DNA from: Lachnoclostridium sp. An118
GTDB taxonomy: Bacteria; Bacillota; Clostridia; Lachnospirales; Lachnospiraceae
Direction of reading: 5' to 3'
DNA length: 64,000 bases
NCBI RefSeq assembly: GCF_002160985.1
Contig: NZ_NFLQ01000007.1
Coordinates: forward strand, 1-64,000
This document shows positions 33,382-42,339 of the stretch, piece by piece (the stretch's first letter is position 1; each line of letters begins with the position of its first letter). The notes beneath the pieces were generated by a model. That model was given only the letters and a program-made list of their open reading frames with translations, did not search any database and was not told where the DNA came from. The position numbers and the translations under genes were made by a program.

Positions 33382-34542
33382 ATGGATCACGAAAAGACAG
33401 GAAGATACATTGCAGCCTGCAGAAAAAAGAAGAAGATGACACAGAAAGACCTGGCGGACAGGCTGGGTGTGACAAACAAAGCTGTCTCCAAGTGGGAGAC
33501 AGGCCAGGGGATGCCGGATATCAGCGTTCTGCTGGAGCTTGCCCGCGTACTGGACGTGCCGGTGGAGGCGATCCTGGAGGGCGGCCCGGCAGAAACGGAA
33601 ACTGTACAGCCGGCTCTGCAGGAGTACACAACGCCCTCCGGCGTCATGGAACACCCGGAGAAAAAGGAGCGGTCCCGGTATATGCTGGAAGGAGTCGGGG
33701 GTATCCTGCTTGTGCTGGGTATCCTGTGTCTGGCTGTGCAGATCTGGTACATCCTTAACAGAGACGGGTATCAGATCGAGTATATGGCCAGGTGGATGTT
33801 CTTTGCCGTAAACGGGGCGGCCCTTTTGTTTCTGATGGCAGGCGGCCTCTGTATGAAAAAGCTGCGCCCCTTTTTCTTAAAACCGGCGGTGGTGCTGGGA
33901 GCTGTGCTCCTCTTCGCAGGCAATGGGGCAGCCGGCCTTCTGACCGATGATGGACAAAGAGAGATCCTCAGCTTTTCTCCCGGCTTTCCTTCAGACTGCA
34001 TGGTTTTAAAAATACAGGAGGATAATGGCTCTGCCAGGCTTTACAGGCAGGCCGCGGGACCTTTTGTCCGCCAGGCGGAAACTTTTCCCTTTACCGTTGC
34101 CGGGGAAGTAAAGACCCAGTGGCTGGAAAAAGACGTGTGCGCTGTGACGTATGAGTCGGAAGAGGACGGAGGAGTACACCAGTATGTTGCCACTTACGGA
34201 GACCGCAGCGACGGGACTGCCTATTACTATGTGTCCAATGCCATCGCAGGCACATGGGTGGGGGAAGGCGGCTACATGCTGGATGTGCGCAACGGACAGA
34301 TGGAACTGGAGACGCCCCGGGGAGTGGAAATCTACGAATATGATGCATACATGCAGTATGGAACCCTTTCCCTGGTTTTCCCCAAAAACGGCCCTGAGTG
34401 GACCCTTGTGCTGAATGCGGACTGCATCCTGGAGGGCGGGGAGAACACGGTGGAGGATGGCGGCACACTGACTCTGTGCAGGGTCAGCATGAAGAAGACC
34501 ACCCCTGTCGTGCTGGAGCGGATCATGGATGGAGATATATAG
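33382..34542 (+). CDS. membrane-anchored XRE-family regulator
   Basis: 386 residues from ATG 33382, after GAAGGGAGAGG. The N-terminal helix-turn-helix (about 8-65) is standard: RKKKKMTQKDLADRLGVTNKAVSKWETGQGMPD split over two helices. Three spans follow (about 105-130, 142-162 and 170-190), then an outer domain of about 190 residues rich in beta strands. A DNA-binding head tied to the membrane with an external sensor suggests direct signal transfer across the membrane. The gene is followed by an exported propeller protein, perhaps its target or its ligand source. Confidence 0.78.
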   Translation: MDHEKTGRYIAACRKKKKMTQKDLADRLGVTNKAVSKWETGQGMPDISVLLELARVLDVPVEAILEGGPAETETVQPALQEYTTPSGVMEHPEKKERSRYMLEGVGGILLVLGILCLAVQIWYILNRDGYQIEYMARWMFFAVNGAALLFLMAGGLCMKKLRPFFLKPAVVLGAVLLFAGNGAAGLLTDDGQREILSFSPGFPSDCMVLKIQEDNGSARLYRQAAGPFVRQAETFPFTVAGEVKTQWLEKDVCAVTYESEEDGGVHQYVATYGDRSDGTAYYYVSNAIAGTWVGEGGYMLDVRNGQMELETPRGVEIYEYDAYMQYGTLSLVFPKNGPEWTLVLNADCILEGGENTVEDGGTLTLCRVSMKKTTPVVLERIMDGDI

Positions 34543-34584
34543 GCGAGGCTATGGACAGACGATAACAGAAAGGGGAGAACAGAC

Positions 34585-36021
34585 ATGAAAAAGAGGGTCA
34601 TCATTGCAATGGCCGCGGCCATCCTTGTGATGGCAGCGCTGGCGGCATTTATATTCAGCAGGTGGACGGTTAAGGAGAACACGCTGGAACAGGCGGGGCT
34701 TGCCGCCATTCTGGATAAGGTAAAAGAAACGGAAGAGTTTCCAGAGCATGGTGATATCGCCTATCTGGGAGCTTCCATTACAGAAAAAGGAGAGGTGACA
34801 GACTTTACGCTGACGGTGACAGGCTTCGATGACCAGGATCAGTATATCTCCCATGTGGGTTATACCTACGACAGCGGGACGCAGGAGCTTTCCTGCAGGG
34901 AGTACCAGGAAACAGCCCTTCCCACATACTACGATCCCAATGCGGATTTCACATACATAGATGAGCAGATCCGCAGGATCCCCTTTGAAGCACAGATCCG
35001 CCTTCTTGATTTCGACCGTTTCCAGGTGGAATTTCAGCCGGACATCCAGCTTGAAGCGGGGACACCGGTCCTGGATGGAAGCGGCGGGCAGGATTTCCCG
35101 GTGCTGACATGGGAAGAGTACCAGCAGGGGCAGGGCGGTGTCAGCGACGGCTCCTCTGCCCTGGTCATCTCCCTTACGGATGGAACCGGGGCCACTGGCA
35201 AAAGGTTGGAATATTACTGTGAGGCGGCAGATACGTCCGCCCTGTCCGGACACCCGGAGACCGTGGTGCAGATGGATTATCGGATCAATAACGGGGACCT
35301 CCTTCTGACCGGTGATGCGGGAGAAAGCTGGGTCTCCACAGGACTTTCCAGCCAGCAGGTAAGCGAGACCACGGACACCTACCAGAGGGGCGGCAGCCTT
35401 TTTGAGGACAGTTACTTTGCAGATGGAAACGGCGCCTACGCTGTGTTTTACGGGGAGATGCCCACTCTTCGCCTGTCCCGGGACAAAGGGGCCACCTGGC
35501 AGGACATTCCGTTTACAGACTATATGCCAAGACTCTGCACAAGAAGGATCGTCCGTTTCCTGGACAGTGAAAACGGGTACGCTGGTCTTGGCACAGACTG
35601 GACCATGGGGAGTGGCGGGGCTACTTACGTGTACTGGACCCATGACGGGGGAGAGACGTGGACATCTTCCACAGAGCTGTACGAGGAGGCAATGATGCTG
35701 GACGGACTGGCTTTTTCGGACACATCACATGGCGTGGCCAGCCTCCAGACAGTGAACGGCGACGAACAGTATCCGGCTCTCAGAGTGACCACCGATGGAG
35801 GCGCTTCCTTTACAGAGCTGGTCCTCCCCTGGGAGAGCCTTCCTTCCAGTGTATCCTTTCTGGACAAAGTGGACTCTCTGACAGCAGAGGGCGGCGTGTT
35901 TACACTGACCCTGGGGCAGGGGACGGCCGGCAATACAAAGGCCGTCTTTACAAGCACAGATCTGACCCAGGGGTGGACCTTTAAGGATAGTTTCCAGGGA
36001 ACCATCCACACGGAAGGGTAG
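34585..36021 (+). CDS. membrane-anchored Asp-box (sialidase-like) beta-propeller protein
   Basis: 478 residues. An N-terminal anchor or signal (about 4-26) without lipobox is followed by an outer domain. From about residue 225 there are Asp-box repeats: SRDKGATWQ, THDGGETWTS and TTDGGASF, the S-x-D-x-G-x-T-W turns of BNR propellers. Catalytic Arg triad and Tyr of true sialidases are not evident, so I do not call it an enzyme. It probably binds a surface or glycan ligand. Its last codons (Glu-Gly-stop) lie inside the terminator hairpin. Confidence 0.72.
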   Translation: MKKRVIIAMAAAILVMAALAAFIFSRWTVKENTLEQAGLAAILDKVKETEEFPEHGDIAYLGASITEKGEVTDFTLTVTGFDDQDQYISHVGYTYDSGTQELSCREYQETALPTYYDPNADFTYIDEQIRRIPFEAQIRLLDFDRFQVEFQPDIQLEAGTPVLDGSGGQDFPVLTWEEYQQGQGGVSDGSSALVISLTDGTGATGKRLEYYCEAADTSALSGHPETVVQMDYRINNGDLLLTGDAGESWVSTGLSSQQVSETTDTYQRGGSLFEDSYFADGNGAYAVFYGEMPTLRLSRDKGATWQDIPFTDYMPRLCTRRIVRFLDSENGYAGLGTDWTMGSGGATYVYWTHDGGETWTSSTELYEEAMMLDGLAFSDTSHGVASLQTVNGDEQYPALRVTTDGGASFTELVLPWESLPSSVSFLDKVDSLTAEGGVFTLTLGQGTAGNTKAVFTSTDLTQGWTFKDSFQGTIHTEG

Positions 36022-36040
36022 CAATACCCTTCTTTTTTTT
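36013..36040 (+). terminator. terminator overlapping the end of the propeller gene
   Basis: GAAGGGTA (36013-36020), loop GCAA, TACCCTTC (36025-36032) and eight T (36033-36040). The stop codon TAG at 36019-36021 is inside the left arm and loop. Confidence 0.93.
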
Positions 36041-36045
36041 CGCAC

Positions 36046-36078
36046 CCTTATAAATTCCTTAGGTTTCTCTTTTATACT
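36046..36078 (+). promoter_or_regulatory. candidate OmpR-type direct repeat and -10 box for the ABC operon
   Basis: CCTTA occurs at 36046-36050 and 36057-36061, an 11-bp period, and TATACT (36073-36078) is a fair -10 box. OmpR-type regulators bind such direct repeats over a weak -35 region. The linked response regulator at 38409 is the obvious candidate. Confidence 0.38.
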
Positions 36079-36140
36079 CTCAGATACAGGGCGGGATGCC
36101 TCTGGCGCCGCCGGTATACTATATAAAGGAGAGAAAAAGA

Positions 36141-36860
36141 ATGAAATCTATTGTTTTAAAAACGAAAGCATTGACAAAGACATTCCGGGGAAACGACGAA
36201 AAGGCACTGGACCGGGTGTCCCTGCGCATTCCAGAAGGATGCGTCTACGGGCTGCTGGGGCCAAACGGGGCCGGAAAGTCCACCCTGCTGAAGATCATCA
36301 CAGGAATGGTGCAGCCTGATGAAGGACAGGTGCTCTTTAAGGGGCAGCCGTGGAGCAGACAGGCGCTGGCAAAGACAGGAGTTCTCATAGAAACCCCTCC
36401 TCTCTACGGGAACTTAAGCGCCAGGGAAAATCTTCTGGTACGCACCACTGCCCTTGGGCTTCCCGAAAGCCGGATCAGCCAGGTGCTTGAGACTGTGGAG
36501 CTGACAGACACGGGAAAGAAGAAAGCCGGGAAATTTTCTCTGGGAATGAAACAGCGTCTTGGCATTGCGGCTGCCCTTTTGTCAGAACCGGAGCTCCTTA
36601 TACTGGATGAGCCCACCAACGGACTGGATCCCTTCGGCATACAGAAGCTCCGTGCCATGCTGCGGGAGTTTGCATCTGGCGGCATGACAGTGCTGGTCTC
36701 CAGCCATATCCTGGGTGAGGTGGAGCAGATGGCAGATCATATCGGGATCCTGTCGGGAGGCGTCCTGGGCTACCAGGGCGGGATGCCGCAGAAGGGACAT
36801 CTGGAGGAACTCTTCACAAAAGTGGTGGAGAAAAACAGGAAAGGAGAGTGGCAGGCATGA
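36141..36860 (+). CDS. lantibiotic-immunity-type ABC transporter, ATP-binding protein
   Basis: 239 residues from ATG 36141 (AAGGAGAG upstream). Walker A is GPNGAGKST, the signature FSLGMKQRLG, Walker B LLILDEPTNGLDP, and the switch His is in SSHILGE. It is closest in kind to the EpiF/SpaF/CprA group, which powers removal of lantibiotics or other cationic peptides from the membrane. The next two genes are the permeases, then a two-component system. No lanthipeptide synthesis genes are near, so this is a resistance locus, not producer immunity. Confidence 0.9.
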   Translation: MKSIVLKTKALTKTFRGNDEKALDRVSLRIPEGCVYGLLGPNGAGKSTLLKIITGMVQPDEGQVLFKGQPWSRQALAKTGVLIETPPLYGNLSARENLLVRTTALGLPESRISQVLETVELTDTGKKKAGKFSLGMKQRLGIAAALLSEPELLILDEPTNGLDPFGIQKLRAMLREFASGGMTVLVSSHILGEVEQMADHIGILSGGVLGYQGGMPQKGHLEELFTKVVEKNRKGEWQA

Positions 36861-37645
36861 GTCAGGAAAAGACGTGTATGGGAAGATTGCTGCGGGCGGA
36901 AAAGATGAAGTACCGCCGCAGCGGAACGGACATGCTGTGGTATCTGCTGCCTGTCCTTACGCTGGCAGTGGCTTTTGTGCTGAGCACGACTTACGGCACG
37001 GTCAGCGCCTACAACTGGTGGTATGTGGGTATGTATCCGGCCATGACAGGGCTGCTGTGCTGTCTGGCGGCAGGAAAAGACGGAAAAATGGAGGACAGGG
37101 CCATCCTGTCCCTGCCTGTGCCCCTGGCGCGCCTCTGGGACGCCAAGGTGCTGACCTGTATCCTGTGGATGGTAAAAGCCAACATCCTGCTGGCGCTGGC
37201 TGTCTGGATCACGGGAAATCTTATTTTTCCACATCTGGGGATGTCCCAGACGCTGCAGGTATCCCTGCCCCAGGCCGGAGCTGCTGTCCTTGTCATGGTT
37301 GTGGCCGGAAGCTGGCAGGTGCCGCTTTGCCTGTCCCTCTGGCGGCGCCTGGGTATGCTGCCGGCTCTGCTGATCCAGATGGGTCTTACACTTACAGGCA
37401 TTCTGGCCGCTGTGACGCCCTTCTGGATGGTGGATCCCTATGCCATCCTTCCTAGGATGATGTGTGTGGTCATCGGGGTGCTGCCCAACAATATGCCGGC
37501 CAGGCCGGGCAATCCTACTTTCTCTGCGGAGCTGCTGGATCCGGCCAGCCTGGCTCCGGGGCTGGCGATCAGCCTGGCGCTGCTTGTGCTTCTGTGGTGC
37601 CTGTCCAGGCGGTGGTATGAAAGAAAGGGGGCTGCGAGAGTATGA
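36857..37645 (+). CDS. lantibiotic-immunity ABC permease, MutE/EpiE type
   Basis: About 262 residues from ATG 36857, which overlaps the ATPase stop (ATGA); an in-frame GTG at 36848 is less likely. Six membrane segments are seen. The N-terminal block LLRAEKMKYRRSGTDMLWYL is typical of MutE/EpiE-family permeases, where the substrate peptide is thought to be taken from the outer leaflet. It pairs with the following MutG/EpiG-type permease. Confidence 0.88.
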   Translation: MSQEKTCMGRLLRAEKMKYRRSGTDMLWYLLPVLTLAVAFVLSTTYGTVSAYNWWYVGMYPAMTGLLCCLAAGKDGKMEDRAILSLPVPLARLWDAKVLTCILWMVKANILLALAVWITGNLIFPHLGMSQTLQVSLPQAGAAVLVMVVAGSWQVPLCLSLWRRLGMLPALLIQMGLTLTGILAAVTPFWMVDPYAILPRMMCVVIGVLPNNMPARPGNPTFSAELLDPASLAPGLAISLALLVLLWCLSRRWYERKGAARV

Positions 37646-38385
37646 AAGGATTTGCAAGACTTCTGGCGGCGGAGATGAGAAAGTATGCCCATACGCCTGT
37701 TCTGAAGATCCATCTCGTTCTCCCTCTTGTGGGGATGGCAGTGTTTCTTCTATACTACAGCTTCTCTGGCTGGAGCAGTGCCGGAAAGGTGCAGGCTTAC
37801 CTGGAGGTGGTGGCATGTATCTGGCCTTTTCTCACAGGACTTGTCTGCGGGATGGCAGCGGAAATGGAGGCGGAGGCGGGATATCAGATCCTCCTTCTCC
37901 TGCCGCCGGGCAGATGCAGGGGGATGGCGGCCAAGTGGCTGGGCCTTCTGATCATGGGGCTGGGAGCTGTCCTCCTGGCCATACTGGGATTTGGCGCCCT
38001 GTATCGCCTTCTCCCGGGCGGCGATGTGTTCTCTCTGGATCTGTATGTGCGGGAAGCCCTGGTGATCTGGCTTGGGCAGATGCCGGTGTATCTGATCCAT
38101 CTTTTTCTTGCCCTCCGGCTGGGGAAGGCTGCATCCATAAGCGCCGGCGCGGGCGGGATGATCCTTGCCTGCCTTATGCTCACCGGCATGGGAGAGGGGA
38201 TCTGGATGTACCTTCCCTGGGCTTTCAGTGGCAGGTGGTGTGATTATGTGTTAGTATATCACATGGGTGTCATGGCCCCCGGGGCAGTGGCGGAGCAGGC
38301 TTTCTGGCCCTTTTGTGTATGCGGGGGATTGTCCCTTCTGATCTTCGGGGCAGTACTTTTCTGGTACAGGAAAAAAGATTTTTAA
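37642..38385 (+). CDS. lantibiotic-immunity ABC permease, MutG/EpiG type
   Basis: 247 residues, six membrane segments. The N-terminus FARLLAAEMRKYAHTPVLKI resembles the start of the other permease and is the family marker. It begins inside the stop of the MutE-type gene, so the two subunits are made in equal amounts. Together with the ATPase they form a CprABC-like exporter. Confidence 0.87.
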   Translation: MKGFARLLAAEMRKYAHTPVLKIHLVLPLVGMAVFLLYYSFSGWSSAGKVQAYLEVVACIWPFLTGLVCGMAAEMEAEAGYQILLLLPPGRCRGMAAKWLGLLIMGLGAVLLAILGFGALYRLLPGGDVFSLDLYVREALVIWLGQMPVYLIHLFLALRLGKAASISAGAGGMILACLMLTGMGEGIWMYLPWAFSGRWCDYVLVYHMGVMAPGAVAEQAFWPFCVCGGLSLLIFGAVLFWYRKKDF

Positions 38386-38408
38386 GACTTTCGGGAGTGA
38401 AAAATAAA

Positions 38409-39074
38409 ATGACAGGAAATATATTGGCGGTAGATGACGAGGAAGGGATCCTGCGGATCATAAAGAGAGCGCTGGAAAAGGACGGCTGCCAGGTGGATAC
38501 AGTCAGCGATCCCCTCCTGCTTAAGAACTGGTTTCTGGGAAAATATGATCTGATCCTTCTGGATGTGATGATGCCGGGGGTGGACGGTTTTTCCCTCTGC
38601 AGGCGGATCCGCGGGGAGGTGGACTGTCCCATTCTCTTTCTCACGGCCCGGACCGGGGAGGAAGATATCATGACAGGTCTGGGACTGGGAGGGGACGATT
38701 ATATCAGAAAGCCTTTTGGTATCGGGGAACTGCGGTCCAGGGTGCAGGCCCACATCCGCCGGGAGAGGCGCAGGAAGACCCATGCGGTCCTGGCAGGTGA
38801 GATGCGTTTCTATCTGGGAGAGAAACGGGCGGTATACAGGGAGACGGAGCTGCCTTTTACAAAGAGTGAATATGAAATCTGCGAGTATCTGGCCCTTCAC
38901 CGGGGTCAGGTATTCTCCAGGGAACAGATCTATGAACACGTCTTTGGTTATGACGGTGAGAGCGACAGCTCCGCCATTACGGAGCATATAAAAAACATCC
39001 GGGCAAAATGCCGGGCGGCCGGCTGCGAGCCTGTGGAGACAGTGTGGGGGACAGGGTACAGATGGAAAAGCTGA
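38409..39074 (+). CDS. OmpR-family response regulator (CprR/NisR-like)
   Basis: 221 residues from ATG 38409. The receiver domain (about 1-115) has the acidic pocket DDEE and the phosphorylation Asp in LILLDVMMPG; the C-terminal winged helix (about 130-220) ends GTGYRWKS. It lies 23 bp after the permease gene and overlaps the kinase by 13 bp. In C. difficile the same order (ABC genes with CprR and CprK) controls peptide resistance. It likely activates the promoter before 36141. Confidence 0.92.
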   Translation: MTGNILAVDDEEGILRIIKRALEKDGCQVDTVSDPLLLKNWFLGKYDLILLDVMMPGVDGFSLCRRIRGEVDCPILFLTARTGEEDIMTGLGLGGDDYIRKPFGIGELRSRVQAHIRRERRRKTHAVLAGEMRFYLGEKRAVYRETELPFTKSEYEICEYLALHRGQVFSREQIYEHVFGYDGESDSSAITEHIKNIRAKCRAAGCEPVETVWGTGYRWKS

Positions 39075-40534
39075 GGAAACTGACAAAGCGGAAAAATCCG
39101 GGACAAAAAAGATTGCATGCTATTTTTTCCGGGTTCCTTCTTCTGTACGCTCTGCTGGCGGTAGGGACAGGCGTCATCATCTTTTTTTCCTACTTTGTCC
39201 TGGTGAGCCTGGGCATGATCCGGATCCCTTCCTATGAACAGACCCGGATCATGCAGGCTGCGGATGCCATCCGGACAGGGGGACAGGTGGAAGAGAAGCT
39301 GCTTCCGGATACATGTGTCTACGGGGTGTACGGGGAGGATGGCACCTGGCTGTACGGAAATATCCCGGCGGAGCAGCGAAAAGAAGTGTGGAGGCAGGCA
39401 GGTACACAGGAGACGACCAGTCTGTATGGAAGTTTCTGGCAGAGAATTGAAAAGGAAAACGGCAGTACAGCCATGATCCGGTACCAGGTGATGGCAAAGT
39501 TTGTCTCCCCTGCCCTGCGGGAGATTTTCCCCAATGCGGAGCTTGTGTTTCTGGGGGATTTCGTGCTGATCATAGTTATATTGACGGTCTGTATGCCCCG
39601 CCGCTTTGGAAGATATGTGGACCGGCGGCTTAAGGTCCTGTCGGAGACTGCCGCCAGAGTGGAGAGGGAGGATCTGGCCTTTGAGAGGGAACATTCTGAC
39701 ATAAAGGAGATAGACGAAGTCCTGGCTTCCCTCCATAAGATGAAGGAAGCCCTCCAGAAGTCCCTCAGGGAGCAGTGGAAACTGGAACAGAAAAAGGAAC
39801 AGCAGGTCCGGGCCTTGGCTCACGACATCCGGACGCCTCTTACCATTATACGGGGAAATGCAGAACTTCTTGCCGAGACGGAGGATCTCCGCGAGATCCG
39901 TGAATGGGACGGAGAAATCCTGGATAATATAAAAGATATAGAGGAATATCTTGTGATCCTCCAGGAGACCATGAAAGGAGAGATAAGCCTGGAGGATGGC
40001 TGCGGACAGGCATATTTTCCGGCCCGCCCCTGGCTGGAGGAGATAAAGGAAAAGGCCGCGGCTCTGGGGAGGGCAGGAAAAGCAGAAATTCTCTGTCGCC
40101 TGGAACTGCCGGAGGCGTCTTCCGGTACCGGGGCGGGAGAGGCGTCTTCCTGCTTTCTGGCAGGAAACCGGACCAATGTAAGCCGTGCAGTTCTGAACGT
40201 CATTTCCAACGGGGTGGACTATACGCCTGCAGATGGGAAGGTGGAGATCCATGCCTCCATTGTCCGGCCGGGGGATGACGGCAGGGAGTGGCTTCGCATC
40301 ACGGTGACAGACCAGGGGCCGGGATTTTCCGGGGAGGATCTGAAAAGGGGAACAGAGCGGTTCTACCAGGGGGATGGCAGCCGGGGGCACCGTCATTACG
40401 GCATGGGACTTTACATTGCCCGGACTTTCACAGAGGAGGCAGGCGGAAGGCTGACGCTCTCCAATGCAGAGACAGGAGGGGCGCAGGTGCGGATCGATCT
40501 GCCCCTTTATCAGGGAGCTTTCTTAAAAGATTGA
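39062..40534 (+). CDS. sensor histidine kinase (CprK/NisK-like)
   Basis: 490 residues from ATG 39062, inside the end of the regulator gene. Two spans (about 19-42 and 165-185) enclose an outer domain of about 125 residues, the likely peptide sensor. The HisKA box is ALAHDIRTPLTIIRGNAELL, with the phospho-acceptor His. The ATPase domain has the N-box NVISNGVDYTPADG, DQGPGFSG and HYGMGLYIA. It should phosphorylate the neighbouring response regulator when it meets antimicrobial peptides. Confidence 0.93.
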   Translation: MEKLRKLTKRKNPGQKRLHAIFSGFLLLYALLAVGTGVIIFFSYFVLVSLGMIRIPSYEQTRIMQAADAIRTGGQVEEKLLPDTCVYGVYGEDGTWLYGNIPAEQRKEVWRQAGTQETTSLYGSFWQRIEKENGSTAMIRYQVMAKFVSPALREIFPNAELVFLGDFVLIIVILTVCMPRRFGRYVDRRLKVLSETAARVEREDLAFEREHSDIKEIDEVLASLHKMKEALQKSLREQWKLEQKKEQQVRALAHDIRTPLTIIRGNAELLAETEDLREIREWDGEILDNIKDIEEYLVILQETMKGEISLEDGCGQAYFPARPWLEEIKEKAAALGRAGKAEILCRLELPEASSGTGAGEASSCFLAGNRTNVSRAVLNVISNGVDYTPADGKVEIHASIVRPGDDGREWLRITVTDQGPGFSGEDLKRGTERFYQGDGSRGHRHYGMGLYIARTFTEEAGGRLTLSNAETGGAQVRIDLPLYQGAFLKD

Positions 40535-40550
40535 AAAGAATGTGACCAGG

Positions 40551-40581
40551 TTACAGAAAAAAATCCGCAATGGTGTATAAT
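40551..40581 (+). promoter_or_regulatory. thioredoxin promoter
   Basis: TTACAG (40551-40556) and TATAAT (40576-40581), spacer 19 bp. The start region shares a 17-base stretch (GTATAATAAAGACAGAA) with the promoter at 56386-56414. Confidence 0.55.
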
Positions 40582-40665
40582 AAAGACAGAAAACGAAAAA
40601 AGCAATCCCAAAAAGATCCTCCGGCAGACCGGACGGAATCAGTGGAAAGAAAGGAAGGAATAAAT

Positions 40666-40977
40666 ATGGCAGCATTACATTTCACAAAGGACAATTTTGA
40701 AAAAGAGGTATTACAGTCAGATGTACCGGTACTGGTGGATTTCTGGGCTACCTGGTGCGGACCGTGCCAGATGGTTCTGCCCATCATCGAGGAACTCTCC
40801 GAGGAGCTTACCGGCGTGAAGATCGGGAAAGTCAATGTGGATGAGGAGATGGAGCTGGCAAAGCAGTACAGGGTAATGTCTATTCCCACACTCATCGTGT
40901 TCAAGGACGGAAAGAAAGTAAACATGGCAGTCGGCGCCCAGGGCAAGGAAGAGATCAAAGCTCTGCTTGGCCTGTAG
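40666..40977 (+). CDS. trxA: thioredoxin
   Basis: 103 residues from ATG 40666 (AAGGAAGG upstream); the longer frame to 40570 is rejected. The redox motif is WCGPC, with the conserved Asp in VDFWATW and the cis-Pro in SIPTLIVF. It reduces cytoplasmic disulfides. It is a single-gene unit with a promoter and terminator. No thioredoxin reductase is in the window. Confidence 0.95.
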   Translation: MAALHFTKDNFEKEVLQSDVPVLVDFWATWCGPCQMVLPIIEELSEELTGVKIGKVNVDEEMELAKQYRVMSIPTLIVFKDGKKVNMAVGAQGKEEIKALLGL

Positions 40978-41013
40978 ATATAAAAAACCTCTCACAGATT
41001 ATGTTAAAGAAAG

Positions 41014-41040
41014 GCAGGGATATTTTGTCCCTGCTTTTTT
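41014..41040 (+). terminator. terminator after thioredoxin
   Basis: GCAGGGA (41014-41020), loop TATTTTG, TCCCTGC (41028-41034), then six T (41035-41040). Confidence 0.93.
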
Positions 41041-41121
41041 GCGCAGAAATCTGTCCGGCCTGGTACCGGGAATGGTTTATGGAAAAAAACAATAAGTACA
41101 AAGAAATATAAAAAATTCCGA

Positions 41122-41151
41122 TTGGCTTTTCGAAGACATAGAGAGTAAGAT
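41122..41151 (+). promoter_or_regulatory. promoter for the YdjY-domain lipoprotein
   Basis: TTGGCT (41122-41127) and TAAGAT (41146-41151) with an 18-bp spacer. An AAAGGAGGAG site precedes ATG 41197. Confidence 0.5.
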
Positions 41152-41196
41152 AAAACGGAATAAAAAGCTATGTCTGAACAAAGGAGGAGAGTTTTT

Positions 41197-42339
41197 ATGA
41201 AAAAGACAGCATTATTCCTTGCACTGCTTCTGACCATGGGAATGGCAGGATGCGGCGCACAGGAAGAGGAGACCGGCAGCGACAGCGCCGGGGAGACAGC
41301 CCAGGAGACACAGGAGGAAACAGAGGCCCTTACAGTGGATGCTGAGTCGAAAACCATCACAGTGCAGGCTACAGCAACGGGAAATACTGAGTCTTCCATC
41401 CACCTGCTTGTGAATGACTCCGGAAGCAACGCCGAGAGCGCTTTCTTTACCACAGAGGCATCTACAATGGACTTCTATGATGCGATCGTGGAGCTGGGCG
41501 GCATTCCGGGAAATAATATACCAGTAGATGCCGAGAGCGGGACAATCCTTGGAAGCGGCCTGGATGTGTCCATCCAGGTAGACGGGACAGACTACGACAC
41601 ATATGACCTGATCACAGCCTCTGAGGAGAGGGAGATGGACATGCGTTTTGGCGGCAATGTGGCCCTCAACCAGGAGTATGCTACAGGGTGTCTGCTCTGT
41701 ATGGAGAGCTGCTCAGTAGGTATCGCCAGCGATGCGGCTTACCAGTATAATGAGCCCATCGAGTTCACACCTTCAGATAATATGCCGGAGGAAGGAACGG
41801 AGGTAACTTTTACGATCACAGTGGATGACACAGCCATGGTAGTGAACGAGGAGGCAAAGGCTATTTCCATGAATATTCTGTCCACAGGATATGACGAGTC
41901 TACGATCCATGCCATCGTAAACGAGGAAGGATCCAACGCGGACAAGACTTTATTTACTACCACAGCAGCCACAAAGGATTTCTATGATGCGCTGAAACAG
42001 CTTGGAGCACAGGATGGAAACAATATTGCACTGGATGATCCGGATGGCATTATAGAAGGAACGGATCTGGATGTAAATGTAGAAATCGGTACAGAGACCT
42101 GCTCTTTTGCAGATCTGTTTACAGCCTCCGAGGAGAGAGAGATGGCTATGCGCTTCGGCGGCAACCTGGAGGTGAACCAGGAGTACGCTACAGGCTGCAT
42201 TATGTGTCTGGAGAGCTGCCCGGCCGGTATCACAAGCAATGCAGCTTACCAGTACCAGGAGGAGATCACATTCGGACCTTCTGACAAAATGCCTGCCAAG
42301 GGAACGCATATCATCGCCACATTTACGGTTGCAGAATAA
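41197..42339 (+). CDS. lipoprotein with two YdjY-type domains
   Basis: 380 residues from ATG 41197. Lipobox MAGC (Cys19) sends it to the outer face of the membrane. After an acidic linker come two copies of one domain (about 45-215 and 220-380). Each has ASEEREM, FGGN, NQEYATGC and a cysteine knot: GCLLCMESCSVGI in the first and GCIMCLESCPAGIT in the second. These CxxCxxxC motifs suggest Fe-S or other metal binding. In E. coli ydjY lies between two TVP38-family genes in the operon that ends with rhodanese YnjE. Here the TVP38 pair is 20 kb away, but the shared families suggest one process. Overlaps the next gene by one base. Confidence 0.8.
   Translation: MKKTALFLALLLTMGMAGCGAQEEETGSDSAGETAQETQEETEALTVDAESKTITVQATATGNTESSIHLLVNDSGSNAESAFFTTEASTMDFYDAIVELGGIPGNNIPVDAESGTILGSGLDVSIQVDGTDYDTYDLITASEEREMDMRFGGNVALNQEYATGCLLCMESCSVGIASDAAYQYNEPIEFTPSDNMPEEGTEVTFTITVDDTAMVVNEEAKAISMNILSTGYDESTIHAIVNEEGSNADKTLFTTTAATKDFYDALKQLGAQDGNNIALDDPDGIIEGTDLDVNVEIGTETCSFADLFTASEEREMAMRFGGNLEVNQEYATGCIMCLESCPAGITSNAAYQYQEEITFGPSDKMPAKGTHIIATFTVAE

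Noticed and set aside
34585-36021. Active sialidase
   Set aside because: Asp boxes are present, but I could not find the arginine triad or the catalytic Tyr/Glu pattern.
36141-38385. Part of a lantibiotic biosynthesis cluster
   Set aside because: No LanA, LanB/C, LanM or LanT-like gene is found in the window.
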